From Sphingomonas hengshuiensis (GTDB lineage: Bacteria; Pseudomonadota; Alphaproteobacteria; Sphingomonadales; Sphingomonadaceae), in contig QFNF01000017.1 in the NCBI GenBank assembly GCA_003240755.1, positions 1-55,557 of the forward strand: DNA of 55,557 bases, read 5' to 3'. Of this stretch, positions 33,486 through 41,757 are shown one piece after another. The notes beneath the pieces were generated by a model. The model was not told the DNA's origin, searched no databases, and saw only the letters and a program-made list of their open reading frames with translations. Position numbers and translations under genes: made by a program. The stretch's first letter is position 1, and each line of letters opens with the position of its first letter.

Positions 33486-34516
33486 CAGTGCAGCCCCGCG
33501 GGGTTCATCGGCGTCTGGCTGGCGACCTCCGCCTTCGATTCGGCACGGATCGCTTCCGGTGCGGCGATCATCCCCCGCCGGGTCAGCGGCCCGCCGGGGT
33601 CCCATGACCGGGCATAGGTGGCGAGGAAATCGATCATGCCCGGCACGGGCTTGATATGCGCCTTCTTCACATAGAGGAACAGCGGGCGGGCACCGGGATA
33701 GCTGCCGTCGGCGATGCTGTCATAGCTGGGCACGATGCCGTCGATCGGCACGCCGTGCAGGCGCGACCTGTTTTCCTCGAGATAGGAATAGCCGAAGATG
33801 CCGATCGCGTTGGGATTGGTCGACAGGTTCTGCACGATCAGATTGTCGTTCTCGCCCTTGTCGACATAGGCCGCGTCCTCGCGGATGCGGGTGCAGATAT
33901 CGTCGTACCGGTCCTTGTCGCTGGTCTTCAGCGCCTTTGCCTGCGGGAATGCGGCTTCGCAGGCCGGCACCATGATGAGTTCGACCAGCGCGTCGCGCGT
34001 CCCGCTGGTGGCGGGCGGGCCGAAGAACTGGATGGGGATCGCGGGCAGCGCCGGGTTGATCTGGTTCCACATCCGCGCGCTATTGGGCCTGCCCAGCGGA
34101 TTGGCCGACAGCGCCAGATACACGTCGCGCTTGCTCAGTTGCAGCTTCGGCCCGTTGTTCGATTCGGCCAACGCCACGCCGTCGACGCCGACCTGCACCT
34201 CCATGATGTCCTTGACCCCATGCGCCAGGCAGGTGGCGTATTCGGACTTTTTCAGGCGGCGCGATGCGTCGAGGATGTCGGGATGCTGCGGCCCCACGCC
34301 GGCGCAGAACAGCGCCGCGCCCGCGCCGGTGCCGGTCGATTCGACCAGCGGCGCGCGCAGGTCGGGGTTGGCGTTGACCAGCATTTCGGCGACGGCGGTG
34401 GTAAAGGGATAGACGGTCGACGACCCCACCACCCGGATATGGTCGCGCGACGTCTGCGGCTCGCACGCGGCAAGCGCTGCGCAGAGGGTCAGGACGGACG
34501 CGATCCGGCGATACAT
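33485..34516 (-). CDS. pstS: phosphate-binding lipoprotein PstS
   Basis: A 343-residue substrate-binding protein. The lipoprotein signal is MYRRIASVLTLCAALAACEP with lipidated Cys18. Phosphate-binding loops are visible as VVGSSTVYPFTTAVAE, ESTGTGAGAALFCAGVG and PPATSGTRDALVEL. ATG 34516 is chosen because it opens the lipobox signal; the 21 codons upstream in frame would destroy it. The promoter with the Pho box lies just upstream. First gene of pstSCAB-phoU-phoB. Confidence 0.94.
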   Translation of the reverse strand: MYRRIASVLTLCAALAACEPQTSRDHIRVVGSSTVYPFTTAVAEMLVNANPDLRAPLVESTGTGAGAALFCAGVGPQHPDILDASRRLKKSEYATCLAHGVKDIMEVQVGVDGVALAESNNGPKLQLSKRDVYLALSANPLGRPNSARMWNQINPALPAIPIQFFGPPATSGTRDALVELIMVPACEAAFPQAKALKTSDKDRYDDICTRIREDAAYVDKGENDNLIVQNLSTNPNAIGIFGYSYLEENRSRLHGVPIDGIVPSYDSIADGSYPGARPLFLYVKKAHIKPVPGMIDFLATYARSWDPGGPLTRRGMIAAPEAIRAESKAEVASQTPMNPAGLH

Positions 34517-34571
34517 GCGGTTCCAGTTTCCAGGGGCGTACACGGACATTCGCGACGCTCGGCGGTGCTCT

Positions 34572-34600
34572 GTTACCATGGCGTTACGGCTTCATGACAC
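34572..34600 (-). promoter_or_regulatory. Pho box, three 11-bp-spaced units, ahead of pstS
   Basis: On the minus strand three heptamers occur at exact 11-bp intervals: GTGTCAT (34594-34600), CCGTAAC (34583-34589) and TGGTAAC (34572-34578). PhoB binds direct 11-bp repeats of a CTGTCAT/CTGTAAC type. The upstream unit lies inside the last codons of phoR. The centre is about 70 nt ahead of the pstS ATG. Confidence 0.65.
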
Positions 34601-35786
34601 CGTGCAGCGGCAGCAGGACGGAAACCGTCGTGCCGACGCCCACCACGCTGCCGATGTCGATCCGCCCGCGATGCCGTTCGACGATATGCTTGACGATGGC
34701 GAGGCCGAGGCCGGTGCCGCCCAGCGCCCGGCTGCGTCCCGAATCGACGCGGTAGAAGCGTTCGGTCAGGCGCGGCAGATGCTCGACCGCGACGCCCTCG
34801 CCATGATCGCGCACCACCAGTTCGGCCATGGTGTCGCGCGGGGTCAGCCGCACCTCGACCGGGGTGCCGGCACGGCCGTATTTCATCGCGTTGCCCAGGA
34901 CGTTGTGGAGAAGTTGCGAAAGCTGCGCCCGGTCGCCGATCACGGTGACGTCGCCGTCGATCGTCAGCGCGATGTCGGCGCCGCGCGTCGGATTGGTCGC
35001 GGCCAGTTCGTCGCGGACGGCCGGCACCATCGCCGACAGGTCGACCGCCTGGTCGGGCGGGCGATATTTCTCCGCCTCGATCCGGCTGAGCGAGATCAGG
35101 TCGTCGATCAGCCGCTGCATGCGCCGCGCTTCGTCGTTCATGACCTTGAGGAAGCGTTCGCGCACGCCCGCGTCCTCGCCCGCCTCGTCGCGCAGCGTTT
35201 CGATGAAGCCCAGCAGCGAGGCGAGCGGGGTGCGCAGTTCGTGGCTGGCATTGGCGACGAAATCGACGCGCATCCGCTCGGTCGCGCGGTTGCCGGTGCG
35301 GTCGACCAGATGGACCAGCCGCCGGTCGTGGGTCAGCGGCCGCACGCGCATTTCCCAGCTCTGGTCGCGCGCGCCGAGGCCGACCAGCCCCACCGGCTCG
35401 CGATCGTCGCGCGTGCCGAACAGCCGTTCGGCGGCGGCGGGGTGGCGGATGGCGAGACGGACGTCGCCGCCGACGACATGCTGGCCGAGCAGCGCGAGCG
35501 CGGCGGGGTTCGCCGCCTCGACATGGCCGGCGGCGATGACGAGGATCGGTTCGTCGACCGCGTCGATCGCCGACTGGGTCGCGGCGGCGGCATGCTGGCG
35601 CGCGGTGTCGGGCGATTCGGTCGGGCGGCGCTGGGGCGCGTGCAGCCCGGCGACGAGCACCGCGGCGACCGCACCGACCAGCACGACCGCGCTGGCGTTG
35701 ATCCCTGCCCCCAGCAGCAGCGCCAACAGGGCGACGCCGACCGCGATGACGAGGGCGAGGGGCAGGCGGGGGCCGAATTCGTCCAT
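34584..35786 (-). CDS. phoR: phosphate regulon sensor histidine kinase
   Basis: A 400-residue kinase with two N-terminal TM helices (residues 8-48), a PAS-like domain (about 70-165, including AIDAVDEPILVIAAGHVEAA), a dimerisation domain with the phospho-His in VANASHELRTPLASLLGFIE, and an ATPase domain with LGNAMKYG (N box), VRDHGEGV (G1) and GGTGLGLAIVKHIVERH (G2). It phosphorylates PhoB in low phosphate. ATG 35786 is used; GTG 35789 is directly in front. It lies upstream of pstS, separated by only 67 nt. Confidence 0.93.
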   Translation of the reverse strand: MDEFGPRLPLALVIAVGVALLALLLGAGINASAVVLVGAVAAVLVAGLHAPQRRPTESPDTARQHAAAATQSAIDAVDEPILVIAAGHVEAANPAALALLGQHVVGGDVRLAIRHPAAAERLFGTRDDREPVGLVGLGARDQSWEMRVRPLTHDRRLVHLVDRTGNRATERMRVDFVANASHELRTPLASLLGFIETLRDEAGEDAGVRERFLKVMNDEARRMQRLIDDLISLSRIEAEKYRPPDQAVDLSAMVPAVRDELAATNPTRGADIALTIDGDVTVIGDRAQLSQLLHNVLGNAMKYGRAGTPVEVRLTPRDTMAELVVRDHGEGVAVEHLPRLTERFYRVDSGRSRALGGTGLGLAIVKHIVERHRGRIDIGSVVGVGTTVSVLLPLHGVMKP

Positions 35787-35903
35787 CACCCCCGATTAGG
35801 CGGAAGTATCGCGCAAGGCCAGAGCCGTGGCGGTGCCCCGTCGTCGGACAGTGCTTAACCCTCTTTGTGATTGCGAAAACCGGCGCAGTGGGGAAAATGG
35901 CGC

Positions 35904-36299
35904 ATGACCGACGTTCCCACCCCCCCGTCCGACGGCACGCTGGCGCGGCGTACGCTGCTGATCGGCGGGGCGGGCGCGGTGGCGGTGGTATCGATCCGCC
36001 CGGCGCTGGCGCAGACCCAGGCGTCGATCATGACCTGCGAGATCCCGATCCCCGACCGCGCCCGCGCCGGCCAGATGATCGCCGCCGACGGACAGGCCGT
36101 GCCCCCCGGCACGCCCGGCGCCTTTCCCGGCGCGAACCGCCCGTTCACCGGCGAACAGGTCAGGGCGGCGATGAACGGGCGCAACCTGCCCGGCGCCGAT
36201 GGCGATACCACCCGGGCCTATCTCAAATATGTCCAGCGGCTGCAGAACGGGACCAGCGGCTTCACCTGCTTCGCATCGCTCCAGATGCCGCGCGGCTGA
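35904..36299 (+). CDS. Tat-exported small protein of the HprK-related operon
   Basis: A 131-residue protein with a twin-arginine signal (LARRTLLIGGAGAVAVVSI, Arg15-Arg16) and a likely cleavage after PALA (residue 36). The mature part (about 95 residues) starts QTQASIMTCEIPIPD, is rich in Gly, Pro and Ala, and has only two cysteines, Cys45 and Cys122, near its two ends. No enzyme motif is visible. It is the first gene of an operon whose next three products are a PqqD-like protein, an HprK-like kinase and a nucleotidyltransferase, starting 7 nt before the second. A TTAACC half-site at about 35857 and GGGGAAAATGG lie upstream. It may be the operon's substrate or exported effector (inference). 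Confidence 0.72.
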   Translation: MTDVPTPPSDGTLARRTLLIGGAGAVAVVSIRPALAQTQASIMTCEIPIPDRARAGQMIAADGQAVPPGTPGAFPGANRPFTGEQVRAAMNGRNLPGADGDTTRAYLKYVQRLQNGTSGFTCFASLQMPRG

Positions 36300-36306
36300 C
36301 GCGCGC

Positions 36307-36579
36307 ATGCCGGCACGCTATCGCGCGCCGCCGGTGGCATCGCTGCGCATCGTGCCGCTCGACACGCTCAGCGCCGTCTATCACCGCGCGTCGGGGCAGA
36401 CCCATGTCGTCGCGCCACCGGTGCCCGAGATCCTCGACCTTCTCGCCGGCCGCACGATGACGGCCGACGCGCTGCTGGCGGCGCTGGCCGAGCGCTACGA
36501 CCTGGCCGATGCCGATGCGGCGGGCCTTGCGGCGCGGCTGGACGAGCTGGTCGATACCGGGCTGGTCGAGCGGCTGTGA
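36307..36579 (+). CDS. PqqD-like peptide chaperone of the HprK-related system
   Basis: A 90-residue PqqD-fold (RiPP recognition element type) protein. VPLDTLSAVYHRASGQTHVV forms the beta-hairpin wing and VPEILDLLAGRTMTADALLA followed by ALAERYDLADADA the winged-helix part; it ends in LDELVDTGLVERL. PqqD-type domains bind the leader segment of a peptide and present it to a modifying enzyme. Such a protein beside an HprK-like kinase is recorded in NCBI family naming as the HPr-rel-A system, without a known role. Its TGA overlaps the kinase GTG (GTGA). Confidence 0.82.
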   Translation: MPARYRAPPVASLRIVPLDTLSAVYHRASGQTHVVAPPVPEILDLLAGRTMTADALLAALAERYDLADADAAGLAARLDELVDTGLVERL

Positions 36580-37439
36580 GGCACGTCGCGACGCTGCGCA
36601 TCGGGCCGGTGGGGTTCCGGATCGGCAGCGACTGGCCGGGACCGGTCGACCGGCTCCGCGACCTCTATCGCGACTATCCGCAGCCCGCGGACGGTATCGC
36701 CGACTTCAACGTGCGCCTGTTCGCGGCGCGGCCGTGGCGGCGGGTGGCGCGGCCCTCGGTGATGATCGGCGGCGACTTCACCATTCCCGACGCCGCGCCG
36801 CTGCCGCTCGCGCAGGGATTGCTGGCGGCGGAGATGGGGATGAACCTGCAGATGGCGCTGGCGCAGCGCCGCTACCTGCTGCTCCATGCCTCGGCCGTCG
36901 AGCGGGACGGGCGGGCGCTGCTGATGACCGGCGAATCGGGGGCGGGCAAGTCGACGCTGGCGGCGCTGCTGATGACGCAGGGCTGGCGGCTGATGGGCGA
37001 CGAGTTCGCGCTGCTGGATCCGATGACCGGCCTGGTCCATGCCTTTCCCCGCCTCGTCAGCCTGAAGAATGCGGCGATCGGGGTGATGGAGCGCGCGGCG
37101 CCCGGGGAACGGTTCGGGCCGTTGCTGGCGGGTACGCCCAAGGGGGATATCCGCCACCTCGTCCCCGATGCCGCATCGATCGCGGCGATGGACGCGCCGG
37201 CGATACCGGCGCTGCTGCTGTTCCCGACCTATGGACCGGCGCGGGCGGTGCGCCCCGTCGATCCGGCCGAGACGTTCGTGCGCCTGACCCAGGCGTCGAC
37301 CAACTATGTCGCGATGGGCGAGCGCGGGTTCGATGCGCTGACCACGCTGGTGCGCGGCCTGCCGGTGCGGGCGATCGACTATCCCGATACCGCGAGCGCG
37401 CTGGCGCTGGTCGGGACGCTGTGGAGCGCGCTTGCATGA
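36576..37439 (+). CDS. HprK-related kinase A
   Basis: A 287-residue kinase with the core of the HPr kinase/phosphorylase fold. LLLHASAVERDGRALLMTGE leads into the P-loop GESGAGKST (119-127), and LMGDEFALLDP follows at about 139-149, the position of the Asp pair that coordinates Mg2+ in HprK. His104 corresponds to the conserved HprK histidine before the P-loop. There is no sign of the CBS-like N-domain or of HPr itself nearby, so the substrate is not the PTS protein. Related kinases in lasso-peptide clusters phosphorylate the precursor peptide's C-terminal serine. GTG 36576 and the ATGA end couple it to both neighbours. Confidence 0.85.
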   Translation: MRHVATLRIGPVGFRIGSDWPGPVDRLRDLYRDYPQPADGIADFNVRLFAARPWRRVARPSVMIGGDFTIPDAAPLPLAQGLLAAEMGMNLQMALAQRRYLLLHASAVERDGRALLMTGESGAGKSTLAALLMTQGWRLMGDEFALLDPMTGLVHAFPRLVSLKNAAIGVMERAAPGERFGPLLAGTPKGDIRHLVPDAASIAAMDAPAIPALLLFPTYGPARAVRPVDPAETFVRLTQASTNYVAMGERGFDALTTLVRGLPVRAIDYPDTASALALVGTLWSALA

Positions 37440-38437
37440 GCGGTGCGCTGGTCGCGGCGGTGCTGCGCGATCCGGCGCGGGCGGAGCGGCTGCGCCGGCC
37501 CCAGTGGAACGCCCTGATCGCGGCGGCGCGCGCGGAGCAACTGATCGGGAGCGTCGCTGCCCGGCTCGACGGGATCGCCATGCCGGCCGCCGCCGCGCGC
37601 ATCCTTGCCGATGCCCGCGCCTCGGCCGAGCAGGGGCGGGTGGTGGCGCTGTGGGAGGCGGAGGCGGCGCGGCGGGTGCTGGCGCCGCTGGACGTGCCGG
37701 TGGTGCTGCTGAAGGGGACGGCGTTCGCCGCCGCCGGGCTGGATGCGGGGCGGGGACGGGCGATCGGCGACCTCGATATCCTCGTGCCGCGGGGGTACCT
37801 CGACCGGGTCGAGGACGCCCTGCTGGCGGCGGGGTGGGAATGGGTCAAGCCCGATCCCTATGACGATGCCTATTATCGGCGCTGGATGCACGAACTGCCG
37901 CCGCTGATCCACCGGACACGCGACCGGATGATCGACGTCCATCACACGATCCTGCCCCCGACCGCGCGGCCGACGCCCGATGCGGCGGCGCTGCTCGCCG
38001 ATGCGGTACCGCTGGCGAACGGGCTGTTCGTGCTGTCGAACGCGGACATGGTGGTCCATGCCGCCGCGCACCTGTTCGCCGATGGCGACCTGCAGGGGGG
38101 GCTGCGCAACCTGTGGGACATCGACCGGCTGGTGCGCGAATTTGCCGAGAGCGATCCCGATTTCTGCCGAAGCGTGACGGAACGCGCCGCGCGGCACGGC
38201 CTGTCCGCGGCGACGGCGCGGGCATTGCGGCTGGCGCATCGGATCTATGGCACGCCGGGCGGGGGGGCGGCCGTTCCATCCGACGCGCTGTTCGCCCGGC
38301 GGCTGCTGGCCCGCGACGGTTGGGGGCGGTTACGGCACAAGGGGACCGAGTTCGGTTTCTATGTCCGTTCGCACTGGCTGCGGATGCCGCCGGCGATGCT
38401 GGCGCGGCATCTGTGGACCAAGTGGCGACGATCCTGA
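37436..38437 (+). CDS. nucleotidyltransferase family protein (NTP_transf_5-like)
   Basis: A 333-residue protein of the uncharacterised polymerase-beta-like nucleotidyltransferase group. VVLLKGTAFAAAGLDAGRGR followed by AIGDLDILVP has the LLKG element and the catalytic GDLD metal-binding pair (Asp112, Asp114). The rest is helical with several conserved His/Asp (for example VHAAAHLF and NLWDIDRL). Proteins of this family occur in peptide-modification clusters and spore genes. It could transfer a nucleotide or use the phosphate placed by the kinase. It overlaps the kinase gene by 4 nt and is the last gene before the convergent wecC. Confidence 0.8.
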   Translation: MSGALVAAVLRDPARAERLRRPQWNALIAAARAEQLIGSVAARLDGIAMPAAAARILADARASAEQGRVVALWEAEAARRVLAPLDVPVVLLKGTAFAAAGLDAGRGRAIGDLDILVPRGYLDRVEDALLAAGWEWVKPDPYDDAYYRRWMHELPPLIHRTRDRMIDVHHTILPPTARPTPDAAALLADAVPLANGLFVLSNADMVVHAAAHLFADGDLQGGLRNLWDIDRLVREFAESDPDFCRSVTERAARHGLSAATARALRLAHRIYGTPGGGAAVPSDALFARRLLARDGWGRLRHKGTEFGFYVRSHWLRMPPAMLARHLWTKWRRS

Positions 38438-38475
38438 CCGGGCCGATTTCGGGCGCGGGCCGGAAGGACGATGAT

Positions 38476-39729
38476 CTACCGCCACATGCCGCGCGTATCG
38501 TACACCTGCTTGCCCGCCCGGGCATCGACCGGAACGCCCCTGAACACGCTGTGATCGACCAGCACGACGAGGATGTCGTTGGCCAGCCCGCCGTCGAGCG
38601 AAACCAGCCGCCCGCCGTCCAGCGCACCGGGCAGGGTGGTGACGAACGGTTCGACCAGGTCGATGCGGTCGCCATATCGCGCGATCAGGTCGGCGGCGAC
38701 CTTTACCGCCGGGCTTTCGCGCAGGTCGTCGATGTCCGCCTTGAACGCCAGGCCCAGCAGCGATGCGCGGGCTTCGGGTGACGCGTCGAGCATCGCGACG
38801 GTACGGGCGACGACATGGTCGACCTTGCCGTCGTTCACCTCGCGCGCGGTGCGGATCAGCGGCGTCTGTTCGGGGGCGGCATCGACGATGAACCACGGGT
38901 CGACCGCGATGCAATGCCCGCCGACGCCGGGGCCGGGCTTCAGGATGTTGACGCGCGGGTGCCGGTTGGCCAGCTCGATCACGTCCCAGACGTTCAGGTC
39001 CATCCTGTCGCACACGATCGACAATTCGTTGGCGAACGCGATGGCGACGTCGCGGCTGGTATTTTCGACCAGCTTGACCATTTCGGCGGTGCGCGCGGTG
39101 GTGACGGTGCACGCGCCCTCGACGAAGCGGCGGTAGAATGCGCACGCCGCCTCCGCGCAGGCCGGGGTGATGCCACCGATCGAGCGTTCGTTCGACACGA
39201 GTTCGAGGATGATGCGCCCCGGCAGCACGCGTTCGGGGCAATAGGCGACGGCCACGTCCGGCGTCTCCGAAACGCCCGGCAGCGCGAGGTCGGGGCGCAG
39301 TTCGGCCAGCAGGTCGCGGATCTGTTCGGTGGTGCCGACCGGCGAGGTCGATTCGAGGATCACCGTATTGCCCTTCGCCAGCACCGGCGCGATCGCGCGG
39401 GTCGCGTTCAGGACATAGCTGAGATCGGGGGCATGGCCGGGGCCGAACGGCGTCGGCACCGCGATCACGAACACGTCGGCGGGCGCCGGGCTGGTCGCCG
39501 TGGTCAGGCGGCCGAGCAGCACGACGTCGCGGACCAGCGTGTCGAGATCGGCTTCCTCGATATGGATGTCGCCGCGCGCGACGGTGTCGACCACGCGCTG
39601 GCTGACGTCGATGCCGATCACCCGCGCGCCCGACCGGGCAACGACGGCGGCGGTGGGCAGGCCGATATAGCCCAGACCCACGACACACACGTCATAGGTG
39701 CCGGCGGCGGCGATGCGCTGTTCAAGCAT
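38476..39729 (-). CDS. wecC: UDP-N-acetyl-D-mannosamine dehydrogenase
   Basis: Oxidises UDP-ManNAc twice with NAD+ to UDP-ManNAc uronate. The 417-residue chain has the Rossmann motif CVVGLGYIGLPTAAVVARSG, the central domain with CPERVLPGR and VKLVENTSRDVAIAFANEL, and the catalytic Cys in PGVGGHCIAVDPWF. The third domain contains GLAFKADIDDLRESPA. The start MLEQRIAAAGTYDV at 39729 overlaps the wecB end by 8 nt. Its 3' end faces the nucleotidyltransferase gene with 38 nt between. Confidence 0.92.
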   Translation of the reverse strand: MLEQRIAAAGTYDVCVVGLGYIGLPTAAVVARSGARVIGIDVSQRVVDTVARGDIHIEEADLDTLVRDVVLLGRLTTATSPAPADVFVIAVPTPFGPGHAPDLSYVLNATRAIAPVLAKGNTVILESTSPVGTTEQIRDLLAELRPDLALPGVSETPDVAVAYCPERVLPGRIILELVSNERSIGGITPACAEAACAFYRRFVEGACTVTTARTAEMVKLVENTSRDVAIAFANELSIVCDRMDLNVWDVIELANRHPRVNILKPGPGVGGHCIAVDPWFIVDAAPEQTPLIRTAREVNDGKVDHVVARTVAMLDASPEARASLLGLAFKADIDDLRESPAVKVAADLIARYGDRIDLVEPFVTTLPGALDGGRLVSLDGGLANDILVVLVDHSVFRGVPVDARAGKQVYDTRGMWR

Positions 39730-40849
39730 AGAGGGTCTCCACGATGCGGGCGGAGGCATGGCCGTCTCCGAAAGGATTGTGCGCCCTTGCCATCGCGGCA
39801 TGGGCGGTCGGGTCGTTGAGCAACTGCGTGACCTCGGCGACGATGCGGTCCTCGTCCGATCCGATCAACTTCGCGGTGCCGGCCATCACGCCTTCGGGAC
39901 GCTCGGTCGTCTCGCGCATCACCAGCACCGGCTTGCCGAGGCCGGGCGCCTCCTCCTGCACGCCGCCCGAATCGGTCAGGACGAGGTGGCACAGGTCGAG
40001 CAGGCGGACGAAATGCGGATAGTCCTGCGGGGCGATCATCGCCACGCGCGGATTGTCGCCCAGGATCGCGTCCATGACGGAGCGCACCTGCGGGTTGGGA
40101 TGGACCGGAAAGATCACGCCGACATCGTCGCGTGCGGCGATACGGGCGATGGCGCGGGCGATGCTTTCCATGCCGCCGCCGAAATTCTCGCGTCGGTGGG
40201 TCGTCACCAGCACGACGCGCTTGCCCGCGAACCGATCGGCAAGGGTGTCCAGCGCCCGCGTCCGGCCCGGCTCGGCGGCGATCCGTTCGCGGGCCATGTG
40301 CAGTGCGTCGATCACGGTGTTACCCGTCACCAGTATGCGTGTCGCCGGTACATTCTCGGCCAGCAGCGCGTCGGCGGCGGTCCGGGTCGGGGCGAAGTGC
40401 AGGTCGGCGATGCTGCCGACGATCTTGCGGTTCACCTCCTCGGGCCACGGGTGATAGATGTCGTGGCTGCGCAGCCCCGCCTCGACATGGGCGACCGGCA
40501 CCTTGCGGTAATAGGCGGCGAGGGCGGCGACCATCGCCGTCGCGGTGTCGCCCTGCACGACGACGCGATCGGGCTTTTCGCGGTCGAACACCGGGCCCAG
40601 TTCGTCCAGCAGGCGCGCCGTCAGGCCGTCGAGCGACTGGCCCGTGGTCATGATGTCCAGGTCGATATCGGGGACGATCCCGGCGAATTCCAGCACCTGG
40701 TCCAGCATCTCGCGGTGCTGGGCGGTGACGACGACGCGGGTATCGAATCCGGGATGGGCGCGCAGGGCGTGGATCAGCGGGAACAGCTTGATCGCTTCGG
40801 GCCGCGTGCCGAAAACGACCAGAATCCGCTGCACCTGCTTGCCCATCAT
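39722..40849 (-). CDS. wecB: UDP-N-acetylglucosamine 2-epimerase (non-hydrolysing)
   Basis: Interconverts UDP-GlcNAc and UDP-ManNAc; 375 residues. Motifs: FGTRPEAIKLFPLIHALRAH, VQGDTATAMVAALAAYY, HVEAGLRS, TTHRRENFG, and LVLTDSGGVQEEAPGLGKPV with the UDP-binding Glu/Arg region. With wecC it makes UDP-ManNAcA, a precursor of surface polysaccharide. UDP-GlcNAc comes from glmU, two kilobases to the right. No glycosyltransferase or flippase adjoins. Confidence 0.93.
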   Translation of the reverse strand: MMGKQVQRILVVFGTRPEAIKLFPLIHALRAHPGFDTRVVVTAQHREMLDQVLEFAGIVPDIDLDIMTTGQSLDGLTARLLDELGPVFDREKPDRVVVQGDTATAMVAALAAYYRKVPVAHVEAGLRSHDIYHPWPEEVNRKIVGSIADLHFAPTRTAADALLAENVPATRILVTGNTVIDALHMARERIAAEPGRTRALDTLADRFAGKRVVLVTTHRRENFGGGMESIARAIARIAARDDVGVIFPVHPNPQVRSVMDAILGDNPRVAMIAPQDYPHFVRLLDLCHLVLTDSGGVQEEAPGLGKPVLVMRETTERPEGVMAGTAKLIGSDEDRIVAEVTQLLNDPTAHAAMARAHNPFGDGHASARIVETLYA

Positions 40850-40946
40850 ACGCCCCCGCGACCCGGATTGGTCGCTATCACGTCGTGGCGTAGCCGGGGG
40901 AGCTTAATAATTGGTGGGCAAGCCGCTCCCCCGGACGGGGCGGGCG

Positions 40947-41732
40947 TCAGGCGTGATACCGCTCCGCCACCTTGTCCCGCGACGCGTTCGGCGCGATCTT
41001 CGCCTCGGCCGCCGCCAATGCTTCCCAGTCCGCCACGTCGGGCAGCGAGGGGATGCAGACCGCTTCGCCCAGTTCCAGCCCGCGCAGCGATGCGACGACC
41101 AGGTCGTCGGGCTCCATCACGCGCTCGGGCGGGAAGGCGTCGATGCTCTTGCCCGCGACATGGTGGAAATCGGTCGCGGTGACGCCGGGGATCAGCAACT
41201 GGACGCGGATGTTGCCGCCAGCGGTTTCGGCCTGCATCACGCGGGTGTAATAGGCGACATAGGCCTTGGTCGCGCCATAGCCGGCATAGGTCGGCATCTT
41301 GGTGAACAGCGTGCCCGATCCGACATTGATGATCGTGCCCCGTCCGGTGCGCTGCATGCCGGCCATCGCCGCGTCGGCGAGGCGGCTGAACGCGACGACG
41401 TTGAGCAGCAGCATGTCGGTCATGTCGTCGCGATCGCCTTCGCCGACACGGCCGATCGCGGCGAATCCGGCATTGTTGACGAACAGCGCTACGGGATCGC
41501 CCGCCTCCAGCCGCTCCTCGACCACGTCGAGGTCGTCGGGGTCGGCGAGGTCGGCGGCGATCACCTCGACATCGATGCCATGCTCGACCGACAGTTGCTC
41601 GGCCAGGTCGCGCAACCGGTCCTCGCGCCGGGCGACGACGACCAGGTCGTGGCCGGTGCGGGCGAGGTGATGCGCGAAGCTCAGGCCGATACCGGACGAT
41701 GCACCGGTGATGAGGGCGACGGGGCGGGACAT
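40947..41732 (-). CDS. SDR family NAD(P)-dependent oxidoreductase
   Basis: A classical 261-residue short-chain dehydrogenase: ALITGASSGIGLSFAHHLAR (nucleotide binding), VVARREDRL (acceptor favouring NADP), NNAGFAAIG, the catalytic Ser in INVGSGTLF and YGATKAYVAYYTR with Tyr/Lys. The C-terminal part (IPGVTATDFHHVAG) fits ketoreductases of the YdfG/DltE style. The substrate is unknown. It lies upstream of wecB by 97 nt in the same direction and downstream of gph by 25 nt. Confidence 0.85.
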   Translation of the reverse strand: MSRPVALITGASSGIGLSFAHHLARTGHDLVVVARREDRLRDLAEQLSVEHGIDVEVIAADLADPDDLDVVEERLEAGDPVALFVNNAGFAAIGRVGEGDRDDMTDMLLLNVVAFSRLADAAMAGMQRTGRGTIINVGSGTLFTKMPTYAGYGATKAYVAYYTRVMQAETAGGNIRVQLLIPGVTATDFHHVAGKSIDAFPPERVMEPDDLVVASLRGLELGEAVCIPSLPDVADWEALAAAEAKIAPNASRDKVAERYHA

Positions 41733-41757
41733 GGCAATTCCTTGCGAGAGGGACGGT

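Noticed and set aside
35904..38437. Reading the HprK-like operon as a lasso-peptide cluster
   Set aside because: No asparagine-synthetase-like cyclase, no transglutaminase-like leader peptidase and no short precursor ORF were found in or beside it.
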